This document shows, one piece after another, positions 17,627-27,109 of a DNA stretch of 64,000 nt (positions are counted from its first letter, which is position 1; every line of letters begins with the position of its first letter). The position numbers and the translations under genes are program-made. The stretch covers positions 62,001 through 126,000 of the forward strand of contig SWJS01000005.1 of NCBI GenBank assembly GCA_007556525.1, given 5' to 3'. This stretch comes from Lysobacteraceae bacterium CU05-9 (GTDB lineage: Bacteria; Pseudomonadota; Gammaproteobacteria; Xanthomonadales; Xanthomonadaceae). The notes below the pieces were generated by a model. That model made no database searches, was not told where the DNA came from, and saw only the letters and a program-made list of their open reading frames with translations.

Positions 17627-19600
17627 ATGCTGCAAGGTCTTCGTGAAAAAACGACGGGTTGGGTCGCCACCGTCATCCTCGGATTGCTGATCATTCCGTT
17701 TGCCTTTTTCGGCATCGAACAATATGGTTCTACCGGTCCCGACGCATCCGCTGTTGCGAAGATCGATTCGCCACCGACGTACTGGAAGAGTGCGCCGCAT
17801 TTTTGGCCGTTTACGATGCTCTACGACAAGCATGAAGTGACCGTCGAAGAATACCGTTCGCGTCTCGAACAACTTCGCGCCGAACAACGTCAGCAGCAAG
17901 GCGATGCATTTGATGCGCTTGAGTTTGATAAGCCGGAGAACAAGCGCGCATTGGTTGAGCGTTTGATCGACGAGAAGATCGGTGCGATCGCTGCGCAGCA
18001 AGATCGTTTGGCGGTCAGTGACGCTGACGTACAGAAAGAAATCGCCTCCATTCCGGCATTCCACGTCAACGGCAAATTTGATCCGCAGACTTATGTGATG
18101 ACGTTGCGTTCGATTCAACCGGCACAAACGCCGAAACAGTTTGAATCAACGATCCGTACGAGCCTCGAGCAGCGTATTTTGCCGCAGGGAATTGCAAACA
18201 GCAGTTTCATTACCCGCAAGGAATTGAACAATCTGGTGAAGCTCAGCGGCGAGACGCGCGACGTCACTGTGATCGGCATTCCAACGACGCCGGACTTGAA
18301 GGCTGCGGTCAGCGATGCGGAAGTTACCAAGTGGTACAACGAGCACAAGGGTCAGCTGCAATCGCCGGAATCCGTCGTGCTTGAGTACGTGACGATTGAT
18401 GCGGACAAATTGCCACCACCGACGCCAGTGAGCGAGCAGGCGATCCGTGAGCAATACGACAAGGACATCGCGAAGTACACGGGTACGGAGTCGCGTGAAG
18501 CATCGCACATCCTGGTGGAAGTTCCTGCAAATGCGAACAAGACTGCACAAGATGCTGCCAAGGCACGCGTGGACAAGATTTATTCGGAAGTGACGGCGAG
18601 CGGTGCAGATTTTGCCGCAATCGCGAAGGCACAATCAGATGACTCGGGTTCGAAGTCGCAAGGCGGTAACCTTGGTGCGATCAGCAAGGGTTCGATGCCG
18701 AAGGCGTTTGAAGATACGGTTTTTGCAATGCAATCGAACACGATTTCAAAGCCAGTCAAAACTGAATTCGGTTGGCACATCATTCGCGTTGGAAAGGTCA
18801 CCGCGGCATCGCAACGTTCGTTCGATCAAGTGAAGGGTGAAATTGCTGCTGACTTGAACAAGAAGAACGCGTCCCAGCAAATCAACAACGTCACGGGTAA
18901 GATCCTCGATGCCGTTTACCGTAACCCGACGGACTTGCAAGGCCCGGCGAAGGCGAACGGTTTGACCGTCGAAACGACGGCCGTCTTGCCGCGTGCATCG
19001 AACGAAGGTTTGTTCGCGGTACAAGGCGTGAAGCGCGAAGCGTTCAAGGAATCGAATATCAAGGAAGGCACGGTCAGCGAGCCGATCGACGTCTCGCCGA
19101 CACAGAAGGTCCTTATCCGCGTTGTGAAGCACAACCCAGCCGCCGCAATTCCATTGGCTCAAGTCAAAGATAAGGTGATCGAGCAAATCCGCGTTGACCG
19201 GGCGAATGCGGTTGCGCTGGAGAAGGCGAACGCAGCATTGGCGAAGATCAAGGCAGGCACCGCATTTGATGCTGCAACGGCAGGCTTCCCTCGCCAAAAT
19301 CTCAAGGCAGTCCCACGTCAATCGCGTGAATTGGATCCGAAGTTGTCGGAAGGGATTTTTGCAATCTCATCATCGGCAACTGGCGCCGCGCAATCACGCG
19401 TCGTGCAGATGACGAACGGTCAACCATTGGTCATCAAGGTGGACAAGGTGACTTCCGGTGATCCTTCCGTCTACACCCCTGCGCAGATGCAACAGTTGAT
19501 GCAGCAGTTCTCGTTGGGCCGCGGCATCGATGAGGTGAACACTTTCATCAAGTCGAAGCGTAAGCAAATGAAGGTTCGGGTGTTGGACGCAAACCTCTGA
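17627..19600 (+). CDS. ppiD: Periplasmic folding chaperone PpiD (SurA_N / parvulin domains)
   Basis: Inner-membrane-anchored chaperone at the Sec translocon exit. One N-terminal membrane segment (residues 11-30, WVATVILGLLIIPFAFFGI) precedes a SurA_N-like helical region and a parvulin domain (about residues 290-395) with SHILVEV, a GGNLGAISKGSMPKAFEDTVF core and GWHIIRV, then a C-terminal SurA-like half. At 657 residues it is of normal size. Its place after lon and hupB matches E. coli. The stop is followed after four bases by a GAGTTAGAGG repeat and a GGGCGCC terminator. Confidence 0.93.
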   Translation: MLQGLREKTTGWVATVILGLLIIPFAFFGIEQYGSTGPDASAVAKIDSPPTYWKSAPHFWPFTMLYDKHEVTVEEYRSRLEQLRAEQRQQQGDAFDALEFDKPENKRALVERLIDEKIGAIAAQQDRLAVSDADVQKEIASIPAFHVNGKFDPQTYVMTLRSIQPAQTPKQFESTIRTSLEQRILPQGIANSSFITRKELNNLVKLSGETRDVTVIGIPTTPDLKAAVSDAEVTKWYNEHKGQLQSPESVVLEYVTIDADKLPPPTPVSEQAIREQYDKDIAKYTGTESREASHILVEVPANANKTAQDAAKARVDKIYSEVTASGADFAAIAKAQSDDSGSKSQGGNLGAISKGSMPKAFEDTVFAMQSNTISKPVKTEFGWHIIRVGKVTAASQRSFDQVKGEIAADLNKKNASQQINNVTGKILDAVYRNPTDLQGPAKANGLTVETTAVLPRASNEGLFAVQGVKREAFKESNIKEGTVSEPIDVSPTQKVLIRVVKHNPAAAIPLAQVKDKVIEQIRVDRANAVALEKANAALAKIKAGTAFDAATAGFPRQNLKAVPRQSRELDPKLSEGIFAISSSATGAAQSRVVQMTNGQPLVIKVDKVTSGDPSVYTPAQMQQLMQQFSLGRGIDEVNTFIKSKRKQMKVRVLDANL

Positions 19601-19604
19601 CACT

Positions 19605-19634
19605 GAGTTAGAGGTAGAGTTGACTATCTAGTGG
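19605..19634 (+). repeat. GAGTTAGAGG module, forward copy after ppiD
   Basis: GAGTTAGAGGTAGA at 19605-19618 continues as GTTGACTATCTAGTGG and runs into a GGGCGCC hairpin. It begins four bases after the ppiD stop and forms an inverted pair with the copy at 19798-19815. The convergent ppiD/permease gap of 250 bases is entirely made of these repeats, two terminators and a palindromic repeat. Confidence 0.75.
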
Positions 19635-19635
19635 A

Positions 19636-19660
19636 GGGCGCCTTTGGGCGCCCTTACTTT
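19636..19660 (+). terminator. Terminator after ppiD (GGGCGCC hairpin)
   Basis: GGGCGCC and GGCGCCC pair around TTTG, followed by TTACTTT. The same stem occurs at 45875 and 56347, each time directly after a GAGTTAGAGG module. Confidence 0.75.
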
Positions 19661-19694
19661 CCTGCGAAACCGTTTGATGCTAGAAAAACGTTGT

Positions 19695-19742
19695 TTTCAA
19701 AGGTTGAACTTCTTTCCGGTGACACAGATTCAACCTTTGAAA
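19695..19742. repeat. TTTCAAAGGTTGAA palindromic repeat, copy 1
   Basis: Perfect 14-base arms TTTCAAAGGTTGAA (19695-19708) and TTCAACCTTTGAAA (19729-19742) around a 20-base loop containing GGTGACACAG. Related copies lie at 41386-41433 and 56404-56450. Confidence 0.8.
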
Positions 19743-19761
19743 TTGCGAAATTTCCGACGCA

Positions 19762-19790
19762 CAAAAAAATGAGGCACCCGAAGGTGCCCC
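19762..19790 (-). terminator. Terminator of the GntP permease gene
   Basis: On the minus strand GGCACC and GGTGCC pair around TTCG and are followed by a run of seven or more T. It ends the leftward permease transcript and immediately follows the inverted GAGTTAGAGG module. Confidence 0.8.
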
Positions 19791-19797
19791 ATGCTTT

Positions 19798-19815
19798 TAC
19801 TCACTCCTCTAACTC
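19798..19815 (-). repeat. GAGTTAGAGG module, inverted copy after the GntP permease
   Basis: Read leftward it is GAGTTAGAGGAGTGAGTA, between the permease stop and its terminator. The bases before it (GAGTCCGAGTAG read leftward) match those beside the copy at 56537, so the repeat extends beyond the core. Confidence 0.7.
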
Positions 19816-19849
19816 CTACTCGGACTCGTCTCACGAAGTGAGAGACCAG

Positions 19850-21253
19850 TCATACCCAACCCGTCGCGTAGTAGATTCCGATCACGACGAATACCGCCAA
19901 CGTCTTGATGATCGTCACCGCAAAAATATCCTTATACGACTGACGGTGCGAAAGTCCGGTCACTGCGAGCAGGGTGATCACCGCGCCGTTATGTGGCAGC
20001 GTGTCCATGCCGCCGGATGCCATGGAGGCGACGCGGTGCATGACTTCGAGAGGGATGCCGGCCGCTGCAGCGTTCGCCATGAACGTGTCGGCCATGGCGG
20101 CGAGCGCGATGGAGAGTCCGCCCGACGCCGAACCCGTGATGCCGGCGAGAGAGGTGACGGTCACGGCTTCGTTGACGAGCGGATTTGGAATGGCGTTCAG
20201 TGCGTTGGCGACGACGAGGAAGCCCGGGAGAGCGGCAATCACTGCACCGAAACCATATTCCGATGCGGTGTTCATCGCAGCGAGCAGTGCACCGCCGATG
20301 GCGGCTTTGCTGCCGTGGGCGAAATTGCCGATGACTTTTTTGCCGGCGAAAATAAACACCAACAAGATACCTGCAAGCAACGCACCTTCGACCGCCCAAA
20401 TTGCGGAGAGCTTCGACACTTCCTGCACGACTGGCGGCGTGTTCCCGATGATCGCAGGATCGAATGAAACCTCTTTGCCATAGACCTTCGGAATGTAATC
20501 AGTGAGCAACTTATTGATCACGCCGACGGCGATCAACGGCAAAATCGCAATGAAAGGATTCGCAAGGTTCGTGCTGTCGATTGGTTCTGGTTCGTTGAGC
20601 AAGGTTGCAGGATCGCCGTAGCCTTCGCCATTGGCTTTCGCAACGCGGCGGCGCCAGTCGAGATACATCAAGCCGAGAACGAGGATAAAAACACCGCCAC
20701 AAATGCCGAGGATCGGCGCAGCCCACGTGGTGGTTTCGAAGAAGGTTGTCGGGATGATGTTTTGGATTTGCGGTGTGCCCGGCAATGCGTCCATGGTGAA
20801 AGTAAATGCGCCGAGTGCGATCGTTCCAGGAATCAAACGCTTTGGAATGTTGCTTTGACGGAACAACTCAGCGGCGAATGGATAGACCGCAAATACAACG
20901 ACGAACAACGACACGCCGCCGTAGGTGAGCAACGCGCACACCGCGACGATCGACAACATCGCACGCGACTCGCCGAGCAGCTTGATGGATGCAGTGACGA
21001 TGGACTTCGAGAAACCCGAAAGTTCAATCACCTTGCCGAAGATGGCGCCGAGCAGGAAGACGGGGAAGTAGTTTTTGAGAAAACCAACCATCTTGTCCAT
21101 GAAGAGCCCCGAGAACATCGGAGCCACCAATTGTGGATCGGTCAAAAGCACCGCACCCAACGCCGCCACCGGCGCGAACAGAATGACACTGTGTCCGCGA
21201 TACGCAATCCACATCAGGAAGCACAGTGCGGCAAGGACGATTAGAAAGGACAT
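19850..21253 (-). CDS. GntP family permease, resembles D-beta-hydroxybutyrate permeases
   Basis: Inner-membrane transporter of the gluconate/hydroxy-acid GntP family with about 12-14 membrane segments across 467 residues. The N-terminal stretch LMWIAYRGHSVILFAPVAAL and the block YFPVFLLGAIFGKVIELSGF are closer in pattern to proteins named D-beta-hydroxybutyrate permease than to gluconate permeases. TGSASGGLSIALAAM and the PHNGAVITLLAVTGL block near the C-terminus are family hallmarks. ATG at 21253 is chosen because the protein then starts at the first membrane segment; an upstream in-frame start would add an unlikely 32-residue tail. It is divergent from a TonB receptor gene. Substrate is inferred. 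Confidence 0.85.
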   Translation of the reverse strand: MSFLIVLAALCFLMWIAYRGHSVILFAPVAALGAVLLTDPQLVAPMFSGLFMDKMVGFLKNYFPVFLLGAIFGKVIELSGFSKSIVTASIKLLGESRAMLSIVAVCALLTYGGVSLFVVVFAVYPFAAELFRQSNIPKRLIPGTIALGAFTFTMDALPGTPQIQNIIPTTFFETTTWAAPILGICGGVFILVLGLMYLDWRRRVAKANGEGYGDPATLLNEPEPIDSTNLANPFIAILPLIAVGVINKLLTDYIPKVYGKEVSFDPAIIGNTPPVVQEVSKLSAIWAVEGALLAGILLVFIFAGKKVIGNFAHGSKAAIGGALLAAMNTASEYGFGAVIAALPGFLVVANALNAIPNPLVNEAVTVTSLAGITGSASGGLSIALAAMADTFMANAAAAGIPLEVMHRVASMASGGMDTLPHNGAVITLLAVTGLSHRQSYKDIFAVTIIKTLAVFVVIGIYYATGWV

Positions 21254-21426
21254 GCAAAAATCCGAAGTCGGCAATTGATGTTCTCTAGTGTGGTTGTGCG
21301 CGCGAAATGTGCACATTGTCCGAAAGGACAACTGCCAGAATGCAAACACTTTGTTAACGTTGACCTGTCCCTGACCGAGGATGGTCGGGCTTGTTGAATT
21401 ATTTTTTGGAACATTGAGGAAATCAT

Positions 21427-23679
21427 ATGCGTCGCGTCATCAACACACGTCATGCGCTTTGCCTGGCAATTCTGGGTGCACTGGTCGCCGCTCCGGCGAT
21501 GGCACAGGATTCCGGTTCGGCTGCAGGTAGCTCGGATTCGGATCAGCAATCGAGCGAAGTGAAATCGATCGGTAAGGTCAAGGTGACGGCACGTAAGCGT
21601 GACGAAACGTTGCAGGAAGTTCCCGTAGCAGTGACCGCCTTTACGCCGGAACGCCTGGAAACGCTGAACATCCAGGACCTCGGTGACCTCGGCCGTCAAG
21701 TCCCTAACTTGACTGTCTATGCAGCGCGCGGTTCGAGCAGCACGATCACGGCATACATCCGTGGTATCGGTCAGTCCGATCCACTGTGGGGCGTTGATCC
21801 GGGCGTTGGCTTGTATCTCGACGACGTCTACATTGCACGTCCGCAAGGTGCGTTGCTTGACGTGTTCGACGTTGAGCGCATCGAAGTGTTGCGCGGTCCG
21901 CAAGGTACTTTGTATGGCAAAAATACCATCGGCGGCGCCATCAAATACATCTCGAAGGATCTGCCCCGCAAGACGAATGGTTTTGCATCGTTGACGGTTG
22001 GCAACTATGGTCAAGCAGACGTCAAGGCTGCGATCGGCGGTCCAATTCTGGGTAGCGAAAATCTTCGCGCCCGTCTCTCGGTTGCCAGCTTGCACCGTGA
22101 CGGCTTCGGCGAAAATCTGACGAACGGTCAACCGGTCAGCGACAAGGAAATCCTTGCAGCTCGCGGTGAACTCGGCGCATTTGCAAGCGAAGCGTTTGAC
22201 GTCAAGTTTGCATTCGACTGGATGAAGGATCGTTCGGGCGTCCGCGGTGCGAAAATGTTGGCAGTCAATCCTTTGGCGCCAAGCTACAAACCGCTTGATA
22301 GCCGTTATGACATCCGCAGTGGCATGGACAACATCAACGACACGGACATGAAGGGCATCAGCGCGACCGCGACCTGGCGTCCGAATGCAGATTGGGCTGT
22401 GAAGTTCGTGACGGCAAAGCGTGAGTCGGATACGTCAACGTCGATCGACTTCGATACCCTGCCAGGCAAGTTCGTTGACGTGCACGCCAAGTATTACGAC
22501 GAGCAAGTCAGCAACGAATTGCAAGTCAACTACGATGCCGGCGGACGCTTCCGCGGCGTGTCAGGTCTTTATCACTTCAACGGTGAAGCCGGCGGTCAAG
22601 TGCTGAACTACTTCTACAACCCATTGGCAGCGCCTAGCCTGACGAACCCATTGTTCGGTGATACGCAAGGTAAGGTCATGACGAAGCAGCTCGCTGTCTA
22701 TACCGACTGGACCATCGACGTCACCGACAAGTTCAACATCAACACCGGCGCGCGCTGGACGGAAGAAGAGAAGCATGCGATTGCCTTGAACCGCTTCTAC
22801 ACGACGCCACAGTATCCGAATCCGACGGTCAGCATTCCGTGGGGCACTGCTGCGAACTTCAACAAGACGAAGACATTCAAAAACATCTCGCCGAAGTTGG
22901 TTGTGAATTATCAGTTCACGCCGGACATCATGGCCTATGCGTCCGCAACGCGTGGCTTTAAGTCAGGTGGCTACAACATCCGTGCCAACACCACGGCAGT
23001 TCCGCGCTCCGGTGAACCATTCCTGGATGAAACGGTGGACAGCCTGGAGCTGGGTTCGAAGATGAGCTTCATGGATCAACGCTTGTTCGTGAACATGGCG
23101 TACTTCCACAACAACTACAAGGACATCCAGCTGTCGGTGTTCACCGAGTACACGCTGCCAAACGGCACGAAGAGCTTCTTCGGTGACTTCACCAACGCGG
23201 GTGCCGGGAAGATCAGCGGTTTCGAACTGGAAACGCAATTCCTGCCGAGCGACCGTTGGGTGATCAGCAGCAACATGTCCTGGTTGAATTCGAAGTACAC
23301 CGAATTCATGACCAATAACATCAACGTTGCGGATTCACAGCACTTCACCAACGCGCCGAAGTTCCAGGGTTCCGTGAACGTTGAACACCGCATGCCTTTG
23401 GCGACTGCGGGTGAGTTGGCGGCACGCGTCAGCTACAGCTACCAAGGCGCTGTGTGGCCAACGACGGACCTGTCGCCGGCAATCTATCAGGAAGGCTACG
23501 GACTGTTGAATGCGGGTCTGATCTGGCGCAACAAGCCATGGACCGTTTCGTTGCAAGGCACGAACTTGCTGGATGAGGAATACCGCACGACGGGTTACAA
23601 CATTGCCGCTTACGGTGTGTTGACCGGATTCTATGGTGCGCCACGTCAGTATTCGTTGACGGTCCGTTACGACTTCTGA
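21427..23679 (+). CDS. TonB-dependent outer-membrane receptor
   Basis: Energised outer-membrane importer of 750 residues. A signal peptide (cleavage after APAMA, residue 26) is followed by a short acidic Ser-rich linker, the plug domain (VTARKRDETLQEVPVAVTAF, RGPQGTLYGKNTIGGAI) and a 22-strand barrel ending in the typical terminal Phe (SLTVRYDF). The plug is of the Caulobacter/Xanthomonas carbohydrate-and-small-nutrient type rather than a classic siderophore receptor, but the substrate is unknown. ATG at 21427 has GAGG upstream. It is divergent from the GntP permease and followed by the CrbS-like kinase, suggesting uptake of a small hydroxy acid or its oligomer. Confidence 0.93.
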   Translation: MRRVINTRHALCLAILGALVAAPAMAQDSGSAAGSSDSDQQSSEVKSIGKVKVTARKRDETLQEVPVAVTAFTPERLETLNIQDLGDLGRQVPNLTVYAARGSSSTITAYIRGIGQSDPLWGVDPGVGLYLDDVYIARPQGALLDVFDVERIEVLRGPQGTLYGKNTIGGAIKYISKDLPRKTNGFASLTVGNYGQADVKAAIGGPILGSENLRARLSVASLHRDGFGENLTNGQPVSDKEILAARGELGAFASEAFDVKFAFDWMKDRSGVRGAKMLAVNPLAPSYKPLDSRYDIRSGMDNINDTDMKGISATATWRPNADWAVKFVTAKRESDTSTSIDFDTLPGKFVDVHAKYYDEQVSNELQVNYDAGGRFRGVSGLYHFNGEAGGQVLNYFYNPLAAPSLTNPLFGDTQGKVMTKQLAVYTDWTIDVTDKFNINTGARWTEEEKHAIALNRFYTTPQYPNPTVSIPWGTAANFNKTKTFKNISPKLVVNYQFTPDIMAYASATRGFKSGGYNIRANTTAVPRSGEPFLDETVDSLELGSKMSFMDQRLFVNMAYFHNNYKDIQLSVFTEYTLPNGTKSFFGDFTNAGAGKISGFELETQFLPSDRWVISSNMSWLNSKYTEFMTNNINVADSQHFTNAPKFQGSVNVEHRMPLATAGELAARVSYSYQGAVWPTTDLSPAIYQEGYGLLNAGLIWRNKPWTVSLQGTNLLDEEYRTTGYNIAAYGVLTGFYGAPRQYSLTVRYDF

Positions 23680-23706
23680 TTGAAACCTTTGTGAGTGGGG
23701 TGGGTG

Positions 23707-23740
23707 ACGGCAGACTTCGGTCTGCCGTTGTCTTTTTTGG
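23707..23740 (+). terminator. Terminator after the TonB receptor
   Basis: ACGGCAGAC and GTCTGCCGT form a stem with a TTCG tetraloop, followed by TGTCTTTTTT. Confidence 0.88.
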
Positions 23741-23770
23741 GTATCCTGATTTGATGAGATTTGACGTTTC

Positions 23771-26700
23771 GTGCCCGTGCCAAGTTTGCTGACCGTTGCC
23801 CTCGCATGCCTGACCTGGCTTGCGATCATGTTTGCGATTGCGCGCTGGGCTCAGCGTAACCCGCCGGCATTTTCGAAGCATTGGGCGTGGGTGTATGCGT
23901 TGTCCTTGGCGATTCACTGCACGTCGTGGACGTTTTATGGAACGGTGACGCAAGCGGCGCGTTCGGGTTGGTGGATACCGCCGACGTTTATCGGTGCGAT
24001 TTTGCTGTATGTGCTCGGCTTTGGCTTCATGCGCAAGTTGATCGAGATCGGTCGGGCGAATCACTCGAGTACGATTGCGGATTTCGTGGCAACAAGACTG
24101 GGCAAAAATGTTCCTCTCGCCGCCCTCATCACGCTCGTCGCGATCATCGGCATGGTTCCTTACATTGCGTTGCAGTTGAAAGCGGTAGGCAGTAGTTTCG
24201 CCATGCTTACGCATGCAAAGGCGAGTGTTGCGCAAGGTCCGTGGTATCTGGACATCGCATTGTATTGCGCGTTGGCAATGGCGCTGTTCGCAATTTTCTT
24301 CGGCGCGCGCGAAGCCAATGCTTCCGCGCATAACCGCGGCTTGGTCATGGCGATTGCGTTTGAGTCAGTGTTCAAACTCTTCGCGATGCTTGTCGTGGGA
24401 TTGTTCGTAGTCTTGATGATTCCGGAGGCGCCACTGGCATCAATTCCACCGGTTGATCGTAATTTGGATGGATTTGCGCCGCAGATTTTGTTGGGTGCGA
24501 TGGCAATGTTCATCCTGCCGCATCAATTCCATATGGCGGTCGTTGAAAGCCGTTCAATGTCGCAGACGAAACTCTCGCGCTGGGTTTTGCCGTTGTATCT
24601 GCTGTTGATTGCGTTGCCGGTTTTGCCAATTGCGATTGCAGGTCAGCGTTGGCTTGGTGCTTCCGGAATTCCCGCCGATCTGTACGTTCTCGCATTGCCG
24701 ATGGAACAGGGGTCAAGTTGGGTCGCGTTGTTGGCGTTCCTCGGTGGGATGAGCGCGGCAACCGGAATGGTCGTTGTCAGTACATTGACCTTGAGCTTGA
24801 TGGTGATCAACCACTGGATCACGCCGGCGTTGTTGCGCGGTGTTTGGCTGCGTGCAGAAGGTCAGGATCTGAGTCGTCGCGTGATCTGGGCACGTCGCGT
24901 TGCGATTGTGTTGATGATGTATCTGGCATGGCTTTTCAGTCGCACGGTTGGCAGCAATTCCGCACTTGCAGACGTGGGTGCGCTGTCATTCAGTGCGATG
25001 GTGCCGCTGATTCCGGCGGTTTTGATTGCAGTGTACCGTCCTCAGACATCGCCGCGGGCGGTTGCCTTCGGCATCATCGCTGGCTTGCTCACATGGATGT
25101 GGGTCAATGTCGGTGGGCGCCTTCTTCCGAATTTGGAATGGCATGGGATTTTCAATGCATTGACGCCATCGCATTGGATGGGATTGGGTCAATGGAGTCT
25201 GCTGGCGAAGGGTGTCGTGTCATCGCTTGTCGTGAGCTACTTCGCGACGTTGTTTGCGCAGCCCTTCCTCAGCCAACGTCCACAGCGCGACACGGAATCC
25301 GCATGGCAGGTTCGACAGTTGCGTGAGCTGACAGCACGTTTCTTGAACGAAGCAACTGTCGTGGATTTATTCAAGGGCTTTGGCAACAACGCGCTGGTGC
25401 CGATGCAGCTGGAAGCTCAAGTGGAATCGGAATTGGCGAAGGTGCTCGGCAGCTCTTCCGCACGCTTGTTATTGGATGCCGCACAAAACGAACAAAGCCT
25501 TCGCATTGAAGACGTCGCGCAGATCGTTGACGAGTCACGCGTCGACTTGAAGTTCAATCAAACGGTTCTAGAGGCAGCGCTGCGAAACATGACGCAGGGA
25601 ATCAGCGTTGTTGATCGCGATCTTCGTTTGGTCGCATGGAATCCCCGGTATGCCGAATTGTTCGGCTATCCCGAGGAATTGTTGCAGGTTGGCCAGCCGG
25701 TTGCGGACCTTGCACGCTGGGCGATTGAGCAGACGCGTCCGGATGTCACCAACATTGATAAGGCCATTGAGCGCCGTCTCGCATACATGCGCGCTGGAAC
25801 GACGCATTTGTCAGAGAGAGTTTTTCCGGATGGCAGCCGCATTGAGATCCGCGGAAACCCAATGCCCGGTGGAGGCTTCGTCGCGACGTTCACGGATGTT
25901 ACGGAGTTCCGCAATAACGAAACAGCATTGAAGGAAATCAATGAGTCGTTGGAGTCGCGCGTCAGTGAACGCACGCAAATGCTGGCGGATGCGAAGCATG
26001 AAGCAGAGTTGGCGAACGAAGCCAAAACACGTTTCATGACCGCCGTTGGCCACGATCTCATGCAACCGCTGCACGCCGCGCAATTGTTTGCTGATGGTCT
26101 CGACAGTTATCTGCAACGTCAAGCATTGCATGATCACGAACCGGTCAAGCGCTTGAAGGACATTCGCGGTGCGTTGGGTTCAACGACCGAGTTGTTGCAA
26201 GGCTTGCTCGAGATGGCGAAGTTGAAGTCCGGTGGATTGAGCGCAAACGCACGCCCGCAACCATCGCGCGACGTGACCGATCCTTTGGCTTCAGAGTTTG
26301 CGGCAATTGCGGCCGATAAGGGTTTGACATTTTCTTACTCGCCAAGTGAAGAATGGATTCGCGCGGATGCGATGTTCGTGAGGCGTATTTTGCAAAATTT
26401 CCTGTCCAACGCCGTTCGTTATTCACGACGCGGCGAGATCGCGTTGATTGTAAGTGTGTCCGAAGATCACCTGCGAATTGAAGTGCGGGATCAAGGCGAA
26501 GGCATTGCGGTTGAGGAGCAGGGCGCGATTTTTGAAGAGTTCCGCCGTGGCGAAAATGCCGCAGAAAATGGCCTTGGTCTAGGTCTTTCCATCGCGTCGG
26601 GTTTAGCAGAGTTGATCGATGCGCGAATCGGCATGCGCAGTGTTGTTGGCGAAGGGTCGACGTTTTGGGTGGATATCCCAACGGCTGTGATGGACGTTGC

Positions 26701-27109
26701 GCGAACTGCCAATGTCTTAAGCGGCAATCATCATGGCGTCAGTGAGATTTTGCTCATCGACAATGATCAACCAACGCGCGAAGCATTGGGTTCAATGTTG
26801 AGCGAGTGGGGGCATGCGGTGCGCGTCGGCGACGGTAATGACTACGCGCAGATTCGTGAGGATGCGAAACGCGCACACGTCTGGCTGTTCGATTATCACC
26901 TGGACAATCAGGCGACCGGTGTTGGCTTGTATGAATTGCTGGTCGCTGAAATGAAAGCGAAGCCGACTTTGATTCTCACTGCGGACATTAGCGACTCAGT
27001 TCGCGCGCAGTGTCAGGAGTTGGGATTGATATTGGTGAGCAAGCCAATTCGTCCGCTCGCGTTGAAGTCCGTTTTGTCGCGATTGATCTCAGCGAGTCAC
27101 GCAGGCTGA
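23771..27109 (+). CDS. Hybrid sensor histidine kinase with sodium/solute-symporter domain, CrbS/MxtR-like
   Basis: An 1112-residue fusion. Residues 1-500 form a sodium:solute symporter-like domain with about 13 membrane segments (WAWVYALSLAIHCTSWTFYG near 38-57 is typical). A PAS domain (about 595-715) precedes a coiled coil (KEINESLESRVSERTQMLAD), an HisKA domain with His761 in AVGHDLMQPLHAA, an HATPase domain (FLSNAVRYSRRGE, ENGLGLGLSIA) and a receiver domain with Asp1041 in WLFDYHLDNQ. This order is that of CrbS/MxtR kinases, which control acetate use with a LuxR-type partner, and such a regulator gene lies convergent and overlapping by 13 bases. GTG start at 23771. Whether the symporter part transports is unknown. 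Confidence 0.88.
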   Translation: MPVPSLLTVALACLTWLAIMFAIARWAQRNPPAFSKHWAWVYALSLAIHCTSWTFYGTVTQAARSGWWIPPTFIGAILLYVLGFGFMRKLIEIGRANHSSTIADFVATRLGKNVPLAALITLVAIIGMVPYIALQLKAVGSSFAMLTHAKASVAQGPWYLDIALYCALAMALFAIFFGAREANASAHNRGLVMAIAFESVFKLFAMLVVGLFVVLMIPEAPLASIPPVDRNLDGFAPQILLGAMAMFILPHQFHMAVVESRSMSQTKLSRWVLPLYLLLIALPVLPIAIAGQRWLGASGIPADLYVLALPMEQGSSWVALLAFLGGMSAATGMVVVSTLTLSLMVINHWITPALLRGVWLRAEGQDLSRRVIWARRVAIVLMMYLAWLFSRTVGSNSALADVGALSFSAMVPLIPAVLIAVYRPQTSPRAVAFGIIAGLLTWMWVNVGGRLLPNLEWHGIFNALTPSHWMGLGQWSLLAKGVVSSLVVSYFATLFAQPFLSQRPQRDTESAWQVRQLRELTARFLNEATVVDLFKGFGNNALVPMQLEAQVESELAKVLGSSSARLLLDAAQNEQSLRIEDVAQIVDESRVDLKFNQTVLEAALRNMTQGISVVDRDLRLVAWNPRYAELFGYPEELLQVGQPVADLARWAIEQTRPDVTNIDKAIERRLAYMRAGTTHLSERVFPDGSRIEIRGNPMPGGGFVATFTDVTEFRNNETALKEINESLESRVSERTQMLADAKHEAELANEAKTRFMTAVGHDLMQPLHAAQLFADGLDSYLQRQALHDHEPVKRLKDIRGALGSTTELLQGLLEMAKLKSGGLSANARPQPSRDVTDPLASEFAAIAADKGLTFSYSPSEEWIRADAMFVRRILQNFLSNAVRYSRRGEIALIVSVSEDHLRIEVRDQGEGIAVEEQGAIFEEFRRGENAAENGLGLGLSIASGLAELIDARIGMRSVVGEGSTFWVDIPTAVMDVARTANVLSGNHHGVSEILLIDNDQPTREALGSMLSEWGHAVRVGDGNDYAQIREDAKRAHVWLFDYHLDNQATGVGLYELLVAEMKAKPTLILTADISDSVRAQCQELGLILVSKPIRPLALKSVLSRLISASHAG